64,000 nt of DNA from Ailanthus altissimus (taxonomy: Eukaryota > Streptophyta > Magnoliopsida > Sapindales > Simaroubaceae). The position numbers and the translations under genes were made by a program. Location: the NCBI GenBank assembly GCA_946807835.1, contig OX327705.1, forward strand, positions 15,530,501 to 15,594,500, in the 5' to 3' direction. The notes under the pieces were generated by a model. It saw only the letters and a program-made list of their open reading frames with translations. It made no database searches and was not told the DNA's origin. The stretch's first letter is position 1. Each line of letters starts with the position of its first letter. Shown in pieces: positions 1-10,272 of this stretch.

Positions 1-750
1 AATTAAATTTGGATCAATTAATATTTTAGATTTAACAATTAATTCAATAATCAGTTTCAGTGTTTATGGAGTCAGTATGGGGACTTGATGGACCTACAAA
101 ATTAAAGTCTAATAAATTAAATCATTTGATTAAACTATTTAATCAATATGATTTTATTTATTAGCTTTATATTATTATTCTACTAAAAATATAAAAGTTG
201 AACCCTTAATTTTGCAGATAAATTATAAAACAGAAAACTGTCTTTATTCATTTAATAATTATTTTATATAGAACAATCATCCACAAGTGTTCATAATTAA
301 AGCTAGGTCGAGTGTCCGTTAATCTTTCTAATTACATCTTTATCATTTATTCACATTGATCTTCTTTTGAACATTTAATTTGTGAAATTTAAAATTTTAT
401 TATTTTCTTTAACTCTTAAAGAAAACTGAGCGCCTATTATGTTCAAGGCCAGAATTAATTATCAAGAAAACAACTTATCTAACTTCTTTATAGAAGGAGT
501 GGATTCTATATCTCTGAGAAATGTTTCCAACCATCTATTTTGTTATATTTATAAAATAGTTAGTAATTGACTAAAAATCTTTTTAAGTCTTTCCATTGTA
601 AATTAATAAACATAACTCAATTAATAGAAATTTACTAATCAATAAAAATAATCATAATTGAAAATATAATATTGAATAAATAACCTTTATTAATTATTTT
701 TATCAATATCTAAATACAGATAATCATGCTTTTAAGATACACTTCTAACA
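1..750 (-). repeat. 3' LTR of copia A (partial)
   Basis: Resembles 12590-13678 with many substitutions; shared blocks include AATTAATATTTTAGAT and AATCATGCTTTT. The outer edge ends CTTCTAACA at 750, that is TGTTAGAAG on the element strand. It is followed by GGCAAATAAGAGAT (minus strand, 751-764), the expected polypurine tract. The remainder of the LTR lies left of the window. Confidence 0.75.
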
Positions 751-759
751 ATCTCTTAT

Positions 760-1367
760 TTGCCTTAAAGCATGTGAGACATATCTTATATCCTTAGATT
801 CTTTAAGTAACTCTCAAAACTAGCAGCAAAAAGAGTCTTCGTAAAACTAGTAGCAAGAAGAGTTTTCATAAAAGGATTAGCATGGTTATTTTATGACTCT
901 TTACCATAACATCTCATTGGTGAACGATCTCCTTAATTACATGGTATTTACTTTCTATGTGCTTGCCTCTTTTATTTCTTGGTTCTTTAGAATTCGCCAC
1001 TATACTGCTATTATCACAAAATAACGTAAGGGGTTATCCATATCTGGAATAACTTCTAGATCCAATAAGAATTTAGGCCATGCCGTTTTCTTAATTGCTT
1101 CATAAGCTGCTACATATTCGACTTCTATAGTGAAAACGGCAATACATGATTGCTTTATACTTCTCCACACAATGACTCCACCACCAAGAGTGAACACTAA
1201 TCTAGACGTGGATTTTCGAGAATCTAAATTAGATTGAAAATCATAATCAGTGTATCCTATTGGAATCAAATCCTTACCGGAATAGACAAACATATAGTTT
1301 CTTTTTCTTCGTAGGTACATGAGAATATGCTTTACTGTAACCCAGTGATTAAATCCTAGATTGGATT
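760..1367 (-). pseudogene. Copia A RNase H and pol C-terminus
   Basis: The minus strand shows the copia RNase H block: DLITGLQ-type lead, GYTDYDFQSNLDSRKSTS near 1210-1260, then LGGGVIVWRSIKQSCIA and EVEYVAAYEAIKK. After a frame change the tail KEPRNKRGKHIESKYHVIKE follows at about 880-970. In intact elements this domain degrades RNA in the RNA/DNA hybrid during reverse transcription. The frame is open for 106 codons at 1000-1320, then broken by frameshift and stops. The upstream (higher-coordinate) continuation is displaced to 7044 by B1; NLGFNHW at 1367 continues YQS at 7048. Confidence 0.85.
1363..1367. repeat. Target-site duplication of copia B1, left
   Basis: GGATT, paired with AGATT at 7044-7048 (one mismatch). 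Collapsing the pair restores the host codons for the peptide YQSNLGFNHW on the minus strand. Confidence 0.75.
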
Positions 1368-3696
1368 TGTTAGGATATGTGTTTACATATTATCTCTGTT
1401 TGTATGAATACTTATTTGATAATATTTATACAATGTGTATTTTATTAAATAGCTAATACTCTTTATTAAATGGTAATAATGTCAGTCACAATATGGACAC
1501 TGTATGATCTGAAAGGGTTTAGATTCGGTCTAAAAGAGTTTAGATTGATACTAAGAGCTAGTAATGTTAAGTGTTATAAATCCTAATAGTTAGCACTGCT
1601 AAGAGTTAGTATGTTATAAGAGTTAGCGAGATCTAAGGAGTTAGAACCTTATCTATAATGGAACAAAGAATTAAGAGTACACTAGTAATGACATAGTTGT
1701 AAAGAGTTTTAATAGGTGCTAGAAAATGTCATCATACAAGTGTATTCTCAAACACTATGTTTCTGATCTATTTTCACTAATGCAAGTCTATCGATGAAAC
1801 CATTTTATATAGATCAGTGTATGTCTATATTTGTAGGGTACAAATGACTGTTCTTAGCTGACCATGAGCTTAGAGCTCATATAGGCATATGAGTATTTAG
1901 TTAGGAATGAATAATGGACAGACTCATGAAGACCCCGACAGATATTCTATGAAACCGTCAATGGTAGGTTCTCTCGAGTTGAGTAGTATATGTAGTCCTT
2001 TGACTTAAGCGACACGGTGAAATTATGCGTGATCCACCATACTTTGGTTCCACAGATATCAAATACGTTTTCTGGTCTGTTCGCTACCTGTCACTGAGTA
2101 TGGTTCGATGCTCATAGAGTCTGATGTTCGTAGATAAGGGATCCGTTAGCTCATAAAAGTGGGTTGTATTCCGATGCTTTGAAATTATATCTTAGAAAGT
2201 CTTATGGTCATGAGCAATAAATTTAGGAATGAAGTTTCCCACAGGGTTGAAAAAAATAACAAAAGTGTTTGTTAATATTGTTCATCGAGATACGTATCTG
2301 AAGATAAGTTTATGGATAAGCATATGAGGATTTGATGATGCTAATCTATATCCTTACTCATTTAGGGTATAAGTGACAAAAGGATTATATGTATACGTTT
2401 TGACTTCAACTTGTATGGTTTAATGCGTTGATTTGTAATATTCATGACGTGTGTGTGGGGCATCGATCATGGACTCATTGAATAGTTTCACTTGACGAAT
2501 TGGGTGTAGACCTAGGGAGTCCCGCAATATGAAGTGTACTTGTTAAGCACTGGGGCAGTGTACTAGATTAAATAGTTCAATCTAGTAAAATTCAACAAAA
2601 CTCAATATTTGTTTCACGAATCCTTAGGATGCGTGTCTATCAATACTTAAGTGTTAAGTACAATTAATTAGATAACAATTATTGTTGATTAATTAAATAG
2701 TGACACATGGCGTATGATGAGTCCTTATTTTAGTTAACTCAAGTATGGGTTTGGTAAGATCCACTTTGGGTTAAATGGTAATATTTCTTAATAAGTTATT
2801 TAATTATTAAATAATTAAGATAGTTATTTATTTAATTGTTAAATAAATAATCAAAATAATTTATTTAATTGTTAAGTAAATTATTAATTTAACAATGGTT
2901 AATAGTTAACCATAAGATTAGGTAAATTGTATATTTAGATTATTTAATAGATAAATAATCTTAAACCTAACCTAAGTTAAAAGTTAATTAGGATTAGGTT
3001 AACCTAAATATCTAACTTAATTTAAGAGTTAAGTTTACTTAATTAACCTTAAGTTAAATATTAACTTCAATTTAGTTAAATTAACTAAGGTTAATAAACA
3101 AATATTAATTTAATCAAAAAGCAAAATATCACATATATAATGTATAAGTGTGTGCTGGTCATGTGTGCAAATAGATGATAGAGAAATTATTTTGCTCTAA
3201 GTGTTAAAGCAAAAAAAAATCAAAAACTACTTCATCTCTCTTTCATTTCGTCATTTTCAATCAACCAAATTACAAACAATTGATGAAATTTTTTTTGTTG
3301 TTTAAAGTATTGAATAAGAACAAAATATCAATTGCTTTTAAATATATCATTTGCTCAAGAGTTAAGCATGGATTAATTGTTAATCATATAGTTTAAGAGT
3401 TGAAACAAAATGTTTGATCAAAGATGTTGTACTAGCTGATCAATCCCCCTATGTTGATCACTACAACTGCCAATGGGCATCACTTTGGGCGAACTCCGAA
3501 TAATTAGTTCAAAGGCTTCAAATGTGATAATTTCTTAATCTCTATTTAATGTGATTAAATGCTTTATATTGTATTCATAATATTGTTTTGAACTTCCGCT
3601 GCATATTTGATATGTATACGTATGTATGTGATGCGTATGTATATTGTATGAACACTAATACCACATGTATACACTGTAGATTAATCAACACTTTCA
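1368..3696 (+). repeat. 5' LTR of copia B1
   Basis: Begins TGTTAGGATATG and ends ACACTTTCA, about 2.33 kb. The first 100 bases match the reverse complement of the other B-family LTR ends (around 46149 and 53329): the TTTGTATGAATA block and the ATACAATGTG block. The last 280 bases recur at 6757-7043. The small open frames inside have no homology. Confidence 0.85.
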
Positions 3697-3697
3697 A

Positions 3698-3710
3698 TTG
3701 GTATCAAAGC
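3698..3710 (+). promoter_or_regulatory. Primer-binding site of copia B1
   Basis: TTGGTATCAAAGC directly follows the 5' LTR. It differs by one base from TGGTATCAGAGC, the usual plant copia site complementary to the 3' end of initiator Met-tRNA. Confidence 0.85.
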
Positions 3711-3835
3711 TTATCTTGTATTGATTTTGGTGTTTTTGAGTGTTGAAAATGTATTTGGATTAATTCTGAGGCTCAAATAGTGCATTTCAAGTGTTGAAAT
3801 CCTTGAAATACAAGATTGAATGTAATGGACAGTTA

Positions 3836-4125
3836 GAATGCCGCAGTGTTCATGTCTAACGCTGCAGAAGGCCCCAGCACCGCAGGGTTCTGTTGAACGC
3901 TGTGGCGCTGGGGTTTCCAGGCCCAACGCTGTGGCGCTGGGGTTTCCAGGCCCAACGCTGTGGCGCTGGGGTTTCCAGGCCCAGCGCCGTTGCATTTATA
4001 CTTGCCATTGAGCCACTAGAGGTACTGACCTCCAGTGCCGTAGTGCAGAAGGGCTAACGCCTTGGTGCTGGGGGCACTCCTCTCAATGTCGTACCATTGG
4101 GAGCCCAGCACCGCGGCGCTAATAC
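3836..4125 (+). repeat. GC-rich leader with three-fold 29-bp tandem repeat
   Basis: A G+C-rich island in the untranslated leader of B1. Between about 3897 and 3985 a 29-bp unit containing GCTGTGGCGCTGGGG and TTCCAGGCCCAA is repeated three times almost exactly. Variants (CACCGCGGCGCT, ACGCTGCAGAAGG) lie on both sides. The minus-strand open frame across it comes from repeat composition and is not a gene. Related motifs occur in copia C LTRs and in the B2 leader. Confidence 0.8.
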
Positions 4126-5634
4126 TATACACTCAAAATTAATTTTTTAAGTCATTTGATAAATTAAATGAACATGTAGGGTTTATGAGATATAGTGATA
4201 AGACTTATTAGTCTGTATTATAAAATGGGATCATTTTTCTCTGTGTTAGTAACAACAATAGGAGCCCTACTGGTTGGAGTTAATTGTGTTTACACAAATA
4301 AATAACTGATTGAGAAATCACCTTCCCATGTGATAGGAGCCAGCGTGTTAAAAATCTCTCTTAATCAAGTTAAATTTTATTACATTATGTGATAGTATTT
4401 TTAAAATGGTTCATCTTGTCAATACAATGTTAGATGAATCACGTCGGTCTTTTTTCAATATTGTTACAGCGTGAGAAATTTGGTCGGTGTAACTTAGACT
4501 ATGCCAGTTAAACATGAGATAAGGCAAATATATGCGAATACGTTGCCTAATATTGCTTCAGCATGAGGGTAGTATTAGTAACATATATTTGATTATTAAC
4601 AAATTAATCTAAAATAAACTTATCAAATATTGCTATATCGTAAGGACAATGTGTATATATGATCAGTATTGATGTGAACCTCACAAAGAAAAGTGAGACC
4701 TAGTGCTCAATGAGGTTCTTTTGCCTAAGGATCGTTCTAATTCAGATTTTTATATAAACAAAAAAAAGAACCTTAACCCATTATCTATCAAAGATAAGAA
4801 CTATATGTATAAAATAGTAGATGCCACACTCAAGATAGATGAGAAGTTATGAGTGATAAGTCTGAAAGAACGCCACAAGATAAAATCTTGATAAGTTCTA
4901 ATAATAGTTCTTTGAAGAACTTAAGAGAAAACTCTCAACATTAATATCATCAATTCTATTTTCATTCTCCCTCATCTCTCATATATTTATAGGGACCTTT
5001 TGGGATATCTAGCATTTATTACAACAACTAATGACAACTTAAAACTACTAACTACCAACTACTACCAATAATCTAAGCACTTGAGATTCCAGCACTTATT
5101 ACAACAATTAATGAAAACTTACAACTATTAACTACCAACTACTACCAATAAACTAGGCATTTGAATGCTAGCACTTATTACAACAATTAATAGTAACTTA
5201 TAACTACTAACAACTACTAATATTAAGACTTCATATCACATGGGTTGTTGTGTTGTTGTTCCCCATCACACATGGATGTTCAATAGACCCTTGTGATTTT
5301 TTTTGACAACCTAGTTCGCATCAAGTGTTAAGAGTTGCATGAGATGCAATTGACAAGAGTTGTCTACCTGTTGGATTTAAAAAGGTCAATATTACTACAG
5401 CCTCAGGCTGGAGTAAAATACCAATGGGGTCTACTTGCTACTATATAGTTTAAAAGAGTTTAAGTTATCTTTATCCCATTCGAGAGATTAAAGGGATTAC
5501 ACAAAACAATAGGAGAGTATTTTAAATTAAAATTTTATAATTGTTATATCTATGTTTTTAAAACGTTTTATTAGTGATTTAATAATTTTATATCTGCTGA
5601 CATCTTCTATTTTGTTTTATTTTATGAAGATATA
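4126..5634 (+). other. Untranslated leader of copia B1, no gene seen
   Basis: AT-rich sequence between the GC-rich island and gag. It holds repeated short blocks such as CTTATTACAACAATTAATG (near 5096, 5174) and ACTACTAACTACCAACTAC-like segments (5040-5200). No coding homology was recognised on either strand. Confidence 0.5.
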
Positions 5635-6752
5635 ATGGTATCTGCTAACCCTTTGTTGTGTATATTTGATGCTCACCAATTCAAGGGTGCAAAAAATTAT
5701 TTAGATTAGCTTATGAATCTACGAATCGTTCTAGATTCAGAAAAGCTCAAATACATTATTGATCAAAAACTGCCCACAGGTGTTTTTGATACTGCCTCCT
5801 CAAAGTAAAAGGGTGACATATCAGAAATGGTTGAATGATAATTTAAAAGTTAAATCTTACATCTTTGCCTCAATGTCTACTGACCTGTAGCGGGAGCATA
5901 TCTATATAGATAGTGCTATTAGCATTATGCTCAATCTGAAAGAGCTCTTTGGTGACCGACCCCATGTCGAGATTTATAGGGTTGCCAAAGTACTTTTTCA
6001 GGCTAGGCTTTCTGAAGATAATCTAATGAGTCCTCACATGCTCAAGATGATTAGATTCATTGAGAAATTAGAACAATTGACATTTTTCTTAATAGTAACT
6101 TGGGGAATAGCTTGATACTTCTATCACTGCTGAGGCCATATGCACAGTTCCTCATAAACTTCAATATGGTGATCTTCATAACATGTTAAAAATAGCACAT
6201 GAGGATATAAGTAAAAGAGGCTAGGCTTTCTTGGTTCAGAGTGCTTCATCTTTTGATCCAAGGGCTTCTAGGAAGTCCAAGGGAAAGTAGACACCCCGAA
6301 TGGGTCCTCAGAGGCGATAGATATCCAAGCCTTAAGAGAAGAAGGACAAGGTAAAAGAAAAGTGTTTCTTTTTTAGCAAGGATGGCCATTGGAAATGTAA
6401 TTGCCTCTATATACCTTGCCATTTTGAAGAAGACTCCCTTTGGTATTTGCTTTTCTATTATTGACATTACTATTCCATTTGATGCTAGTTCAAGCTGGGT
6501 ATTAGAACTGCATCTCATTCTCCTATATATAATATGTTGCAAGGTCTGAAGAAAGTTAGATTACTTCAGCAGGGAGAAGTATTACCTCGAGTTGAAAATG
6601 GAGATTTCTTACAGGTCAAGGCTATTGGACTTTTTAATTTACTTCTTTCATGTTATAGAACTCTTGTATTAGATCATTATTATTTTGTACCTAACATCAT
6701 TAGATAAATTATTTCCCTTTCTTTACTTGACAATGAAGAATATCATTAAACT
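5635..6752 (+). pseudogene. Copia B1 gag and start of protease
   Basis: A gag start is visible at 5635 (MVSANPLLCIFDAHQ). It runs through LMNLRIVLDSEKLKYIIDQK and MLNLKELFGDRPHVE (5927-6115, 62 open codons) to a zinc-knuckle remnant near 6355-6405, DGHWKCNC, whose second cysteine is lost (FFFS). A protease-like stretch, SWVLE then RTLVLDHYYFVPNII, ends at 6752. Gag packages the RNA into virus-like particles. Several stops and frame changes break it. The downstream pol is missing because the sequence jumps straight to LTR sequence at 6757. The same gag type occurs in B2 at 49323-50040. Confidence 0.8.
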
Positions 6753-6756
6753 AAAG

Positions 6757-7043
6757 TGTTTGATCAAATCTGATGTACTAACTGATCAATCCTACCGTGT
6801 TGATCACTAGAACTATCAATGGGCATTACTTCAGGCAAACCCCGAATAATTAGTCCAAAGGCTTTAAAGGTGATAATTTATGAATTTATATTTAATGTGA
6901 TTAAATGTTTTTATATTGTGTTCATAATATTGTTTTGAACTTCCATTGCGTATTTGATTCATATATGTATGTATGTGATGCATATATATATTATATGAAC
7001 ACTAATACCACATGTATACACCATAGATTAATCAACACTTTCA
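6757..7043 (+). repeat. Remnant of copia B1 3' LTR (last ~290 bp)
   Basis: Matches 3409-3696 closely (TTTGATCAAA, CTGATCAATCC, TTGTTTTGAACTTCC, ACACTAATACCACATG). It ends CACTTTCA at 7043, just before the TSD AGATT. The upstream ~2 kb of the LTR is deleted. Confidence 0.85.
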
Positions 7044-8100
7044 AGATTGATATCAATTTACTATACCCGTCGAATAACAAATATCGGGCCTAGTATACAA
7101 TATGGTATACGTTAGGCTGCCTATTATAGAGGTACAGGGTATCCATTTCATATCCTATTCTTTTTTAGGTGTCTTAGGACATTGTGCCTTAGACAAGTAA
7201 ATTCTATGATGAGAAGGTAAATTACCTTTTTTAAAATTCTGCATCAAAAACCTTACAAGAATCTTATCTATGTACAATGCTTGAGACAGTGCTAAAAGTT
7301 TGTTCTTACGATTTTGTATTAGTTAGATCCCAAGAACATAACTTGTTTTTCCCAAATCTTTGAATTGAAACTGCTTAGCTAGCCATTTCTTTACATCTGA
7401 TAGTACTTCTTTATCATTCCCAATGAGAAAGAATATCATCAACGTAAAGAACTAAGAAAACCACTTTGCCCTTATTGATACACTTGTATACACAAGCTTC
7501 ATCAATATTTTTCTCAAAGCTATAAGATTTGATAGTTTGATCAAATCTTATATTCCAAGATCTAAATGCTTGCTTAAGCCTATAAATGAACCTTTGCAGC
7601 TTGTAAACCTTTTGTTCTTGATCTTGTTCTATAAATTCCTCTAGTTGAACCATGTAAATGGTTTCATCAAGATTGCCATTCAAAAAAAGTAGTCTGGATG
7701 TCCATTTTCTAAATCTCGTAATCTAAATAAGCAACAATGGATAAGAGAATGCGAATGGATTTTAGCATGGCTACTAGTGAGAAAGTTCTCTCCATAGTCA
7801 ACTTCCTCTTTTTAGGTATAACCCTTTGCCACTAGTTTTGTTTTAAAAGTCTCCATTTTTCTATCTGCTTCTCTTTTTCTTTTGTAGACCCACTTGCACC
7901 CAATGGGTTTAAACCTTTCAGGTAGATCTAGAAGCTTTCATACTGAGTTAGAATGAATTGATTTCATCTCGAGATTCATGGCTTTAAGCCATTTCTTATT
8001 GTCAGAATCTTTCATTGCTTATTTATATGTCAATGGATCATCTACACTGTCATCAGAGATCACAATTTGTACTTCTCCAATTAAAGTGTAGCATATGGGT
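7044..8100 (-). pseudogene. Copia A reverse transcriptase
   Basis: Minus-strand copia RT. The block at 7414-7683 shows NGNLDETIYMVQ, the KLQRFIYRLKQAFRSWN motif, and the catalytic box LYVDDI near residue 80. YVDD is the metal-binding site of copia RTs. N-terminal remnants (MKASRST, THWVQVGLQKKK) are scattered over 7850-8000 in different frames. C-terminal remnants around 7250-7400 (KDLGKTSYVLGIQL-like) run to TGIVN and YQS at 7044. There the copia B1 insertion interrupts the domain, which resumes at 1367. Many stops; inactive. Confidence 0.85.
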
Positions 8101-8480
8101 GGTCTTACTACCCTTTCATTGCGCCTAAGTGGCGGTGTATTCTAACGAGTAGGCATGATTTATTGATTTTATGATCCAACAACAATTATTGGTTGTTGAG
8201 GTTTAACCTTATCGAAAAGTAGTGCCTCGATAACAACTTTTCTTTGAGGTATGTGATCTCTTATATGATTATCCTTAAAAAAAGTAGCATTTATCGATAC
8301 AAACACTTTATTATCTTGAGGGTTATAAAAGAAACCACTTTTATCTATTTGGGGTAGCCTATAAGTAAGCACAATTCTGAACATGGTTAACTTCTTAATC
8401 TTTCCCTTAGCACGTGTGCTGGACACCCCTATATGCAAAAGTGTCGCAATTAAGGCTTGCGACCATTTCACAATTCTAAG
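8101..8480 (-). pseudogene. Copia A post-integrase connector
   Basis: The minus frame 8169-8471 contains FFYNPQDNKVFVSINATFF and DHIRDH/IPQRKVV. This is the hallmark of the copia segment between integrase and RT (the GYFFYNPQDNKVFVS region). About 100 codons stay open; stops lie on both sides. Confidence 0.8.
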
Positions 8481-9040
8481 AGTATTTTAGGAATTGACTT
8501 AGAAGGTATTACGTTAAGAATATATATTGCTGTTTACAATGCATATCCCCAAAAGAAGTGGGTAACGATGAGAAACTAAGCATGTATCTCATAATGTCTA
8601 GTAACGTTCTACTTCTCATTTCGGCAACACCATTTTGTTGCGGTGTTCTTAGAGCAGTGAGTTAGGATATGTTCCCATGCTCTTTTAGGTAATCTCTAAA
8701 TTCAGCATCGAAGTATTCATCTCATCGATCAGGTCGAAGTACTTTTAATGGTTTATTGAGTTGTTTCTCATATTCGACTTGAAATTCTTTGAACTTTTTA
8801 AACGTTTCCAATTTTCTATGCATCAAATATATATAGCCATAGCGAACAATCATCAATAAAAGTGACAAAATATTCATATCCTCTTTTGGCTTGTACATTA
8901 ATTGGACTATAAACATTTGAATGTACTATTTTCAAAGGTTCTTTGGCCTTGTTTCCTTTTCTAGTAAAAAGTCATTTAGTCATTTTATCTTCTAGATAAG
9001 ATTCATAAACTGGTAAAGTACTTACTTTTAAACTATATAA
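8481..9040 (-). pseudogene. Copia A integrase
   Basis: Minus strand. SRYGYIYLMHRKLETFKKFKEF (within 8722-8916) and VLRPDR mark the core with the second catalytic Asp. They are followed across a stop by DEYFDAEFRDYLKEHG and then TPQQNGVAEMRSRTLLDIMR near 8600-8660, with the catalytic Glu retained. The segment around the first Asp (DVQMFIVQL in place of DVCGPM-type) is damaged. In intact elements integrase inserts the cDNA, making 5-bp TSDs. At least two stops. Confidence 0.85.
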
Positions 9041-9570
9041 GGGTTTGTTTTTTATAGTTTTTGTATTCTGTTTAAGTTAATATGGCCTAATCTAATGTGT
9101 TAAAGGAATATTTCATCATCAGGAGAAATTCTTTGTTTTTTAGGTTTCGGTTGTTCCAGCCTGAACATTTTAGTATTAACCAGTATTTGAGTTTCTGAGC
9201 GTAGGATATAAGGACCCTTCTCCAAATTACTAACACATATATTCAAACTATTTATAGAACAAAAATCGAATTATTATTAAAAGAAACAAAATAATAATGT
9301 TCTAAACATTTAGAAATAGAAATCAAATTTGGTTTAAAATCAAGAATATAATAAACGTCTTACAAAATTAAAAAAATGATCCCTAAACCCGAGTTTAACT
9401 ATTCTTATTGCTTTAGCTGAAACAACAGCCTCAGTACCTATTCGCATAACATACTATCCATCTGCCAATGTATGAGAAGAATCAATCATCTGTAAAGAAG
9501 AACAAACATGATTAGTGGCCTCGGAGTCAACTACCTAAGGGTATTCATTATCTTCTACTAAACACGCTTC
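9041..9570 (-). pseudogene. Copia A protease and GAG-pre-integrase region
   Basis: The minus strand gives WVVDSEATNHVCSS near 9490-9540, the retropepsin active-site region; the usual D-S/T-G has become DSE. Next comes LRSETQILVNTKMFRLEQ near 9180 and then the pre-integrase zinc-finger lead HIRLGHINLNRIQKL near 9070-9110. Frameshifts separate these blocks. Confidence 0.75.
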
Positions 9571-10136
9571 AAAGACAAATAAATCATATTTACTTTTTTT
9601 TTCTTTTTGATATTTTCTAGATAAATGGTGCAGTTCCTTTTCTAGTAGCCTTCTTATTTATAGTAGAAACATTTTTCTTTTATCTTAGCCTTGTTGTTCT
9701 TATTGTTCTTCTTATTATGATTTTTCTTTTAACTTTTAGGTTTATCTCCAGACAAGTCATTTTTTTCATTTTTCATCTTAAAATTAATAATAGCTTTCAC
9801 TGCATCATGTCAGAATTTCTTAAAAGGCTGCCAAAACATTGCCTGAAGTGAATCCCATATTTCTTTTGTAATTTTTATCTTCTCATACTTATTCCTATGC
9901 ACTTTAGACATGCCTGTTAATAGGTAGCAGTGGACTTTTTAATTAGCATCAAACCAACGATCATATTGTTCATTAGCCATTTGTGAAGCATTAAGAGTAG
10001 GCCTTTGAGGGCAGCGATCAATGAGGACAAACTTTTGGTTCTCACAGATGAGTGCGATGTCTTGTATTTTTTCATTTCACAAAATTTTCGCCATTTAATT
10101 TGTCATTGGATAATATTGTGATCAAGGGATTTGTCA
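9571..10136 (-). pseudogene. Copia A gag
   Basis: Starts at ATG 10136 with MTNPLITILSNDKLNGENFV, a common copia gag N-terminus. Fragments follow in shifting frames (KVHCYLLTGMSKVHRNKYE near 9890-9930; EIWDSLQAMF near 9830-9860). A zinc-knuckle remnant KCFYYK, GY, KRNC lies at about 9610-9660. The start was chosen because the homology begins there, about 120 bp from a degraded primer-binding site. Broken by numerous stops. Confidence 0.75.
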
Positions 10137-10256
10137 TTTTGCTGAAAATAATAAATAAAGAAATTAAATCATTCATACTCAAATATCATCACAATTATAG
10201 TATAAAACTTTAAACATGATGCATGATGCAAAAGATGAAAGTAAAAACCCTAAGAA

Positions 10257-10272
10257 AAATTCTATACCACGA
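10257..10272 (-). promoter_or_regulatory. Degraded primer-binding site of copia A (tentative)
   Basis: The minus strand reads ATCGTGGTATAGAATT. TGGTATAGAA resembles the Met-tRNA site TGGTATCAGAG and lies where a PBS should, between LTR and gag. The adjoining LTR terminus has no clear CA, so the call is tentative. Confidence 0.4.

Larger units (their letters stand above)
1368..7043 (+). mobile_element. Copia B1, deletion derivative nested in copia A
   Basis: Plus-strand copia relic with a full 5' LTR (1368-3696), a Met-tRNA type primer site, a gag-protease remnant, and then an abrupt join to only the last ~290 bp of the 3' LTR. Flanking pentamers GGATT (1363-1367) and AGATT (7044-7048) fit a 5-bp TSD with one change. 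They are confirmed by the host reading frame, which becomes continuous when the insertion is removed. Integrase, RT, RNase H and most of the 3' LTR are missing. It belongs to the same family as the LTRs at 36866, 38874, 43904 and 51078. Confidence 0.85.

Noticed and set aside
3711..3995. 94-codon minus-strand open frame
   Set aside because: Produced by the GC-rich tandem repeat of the B1 leader; it runs antisense to the element.
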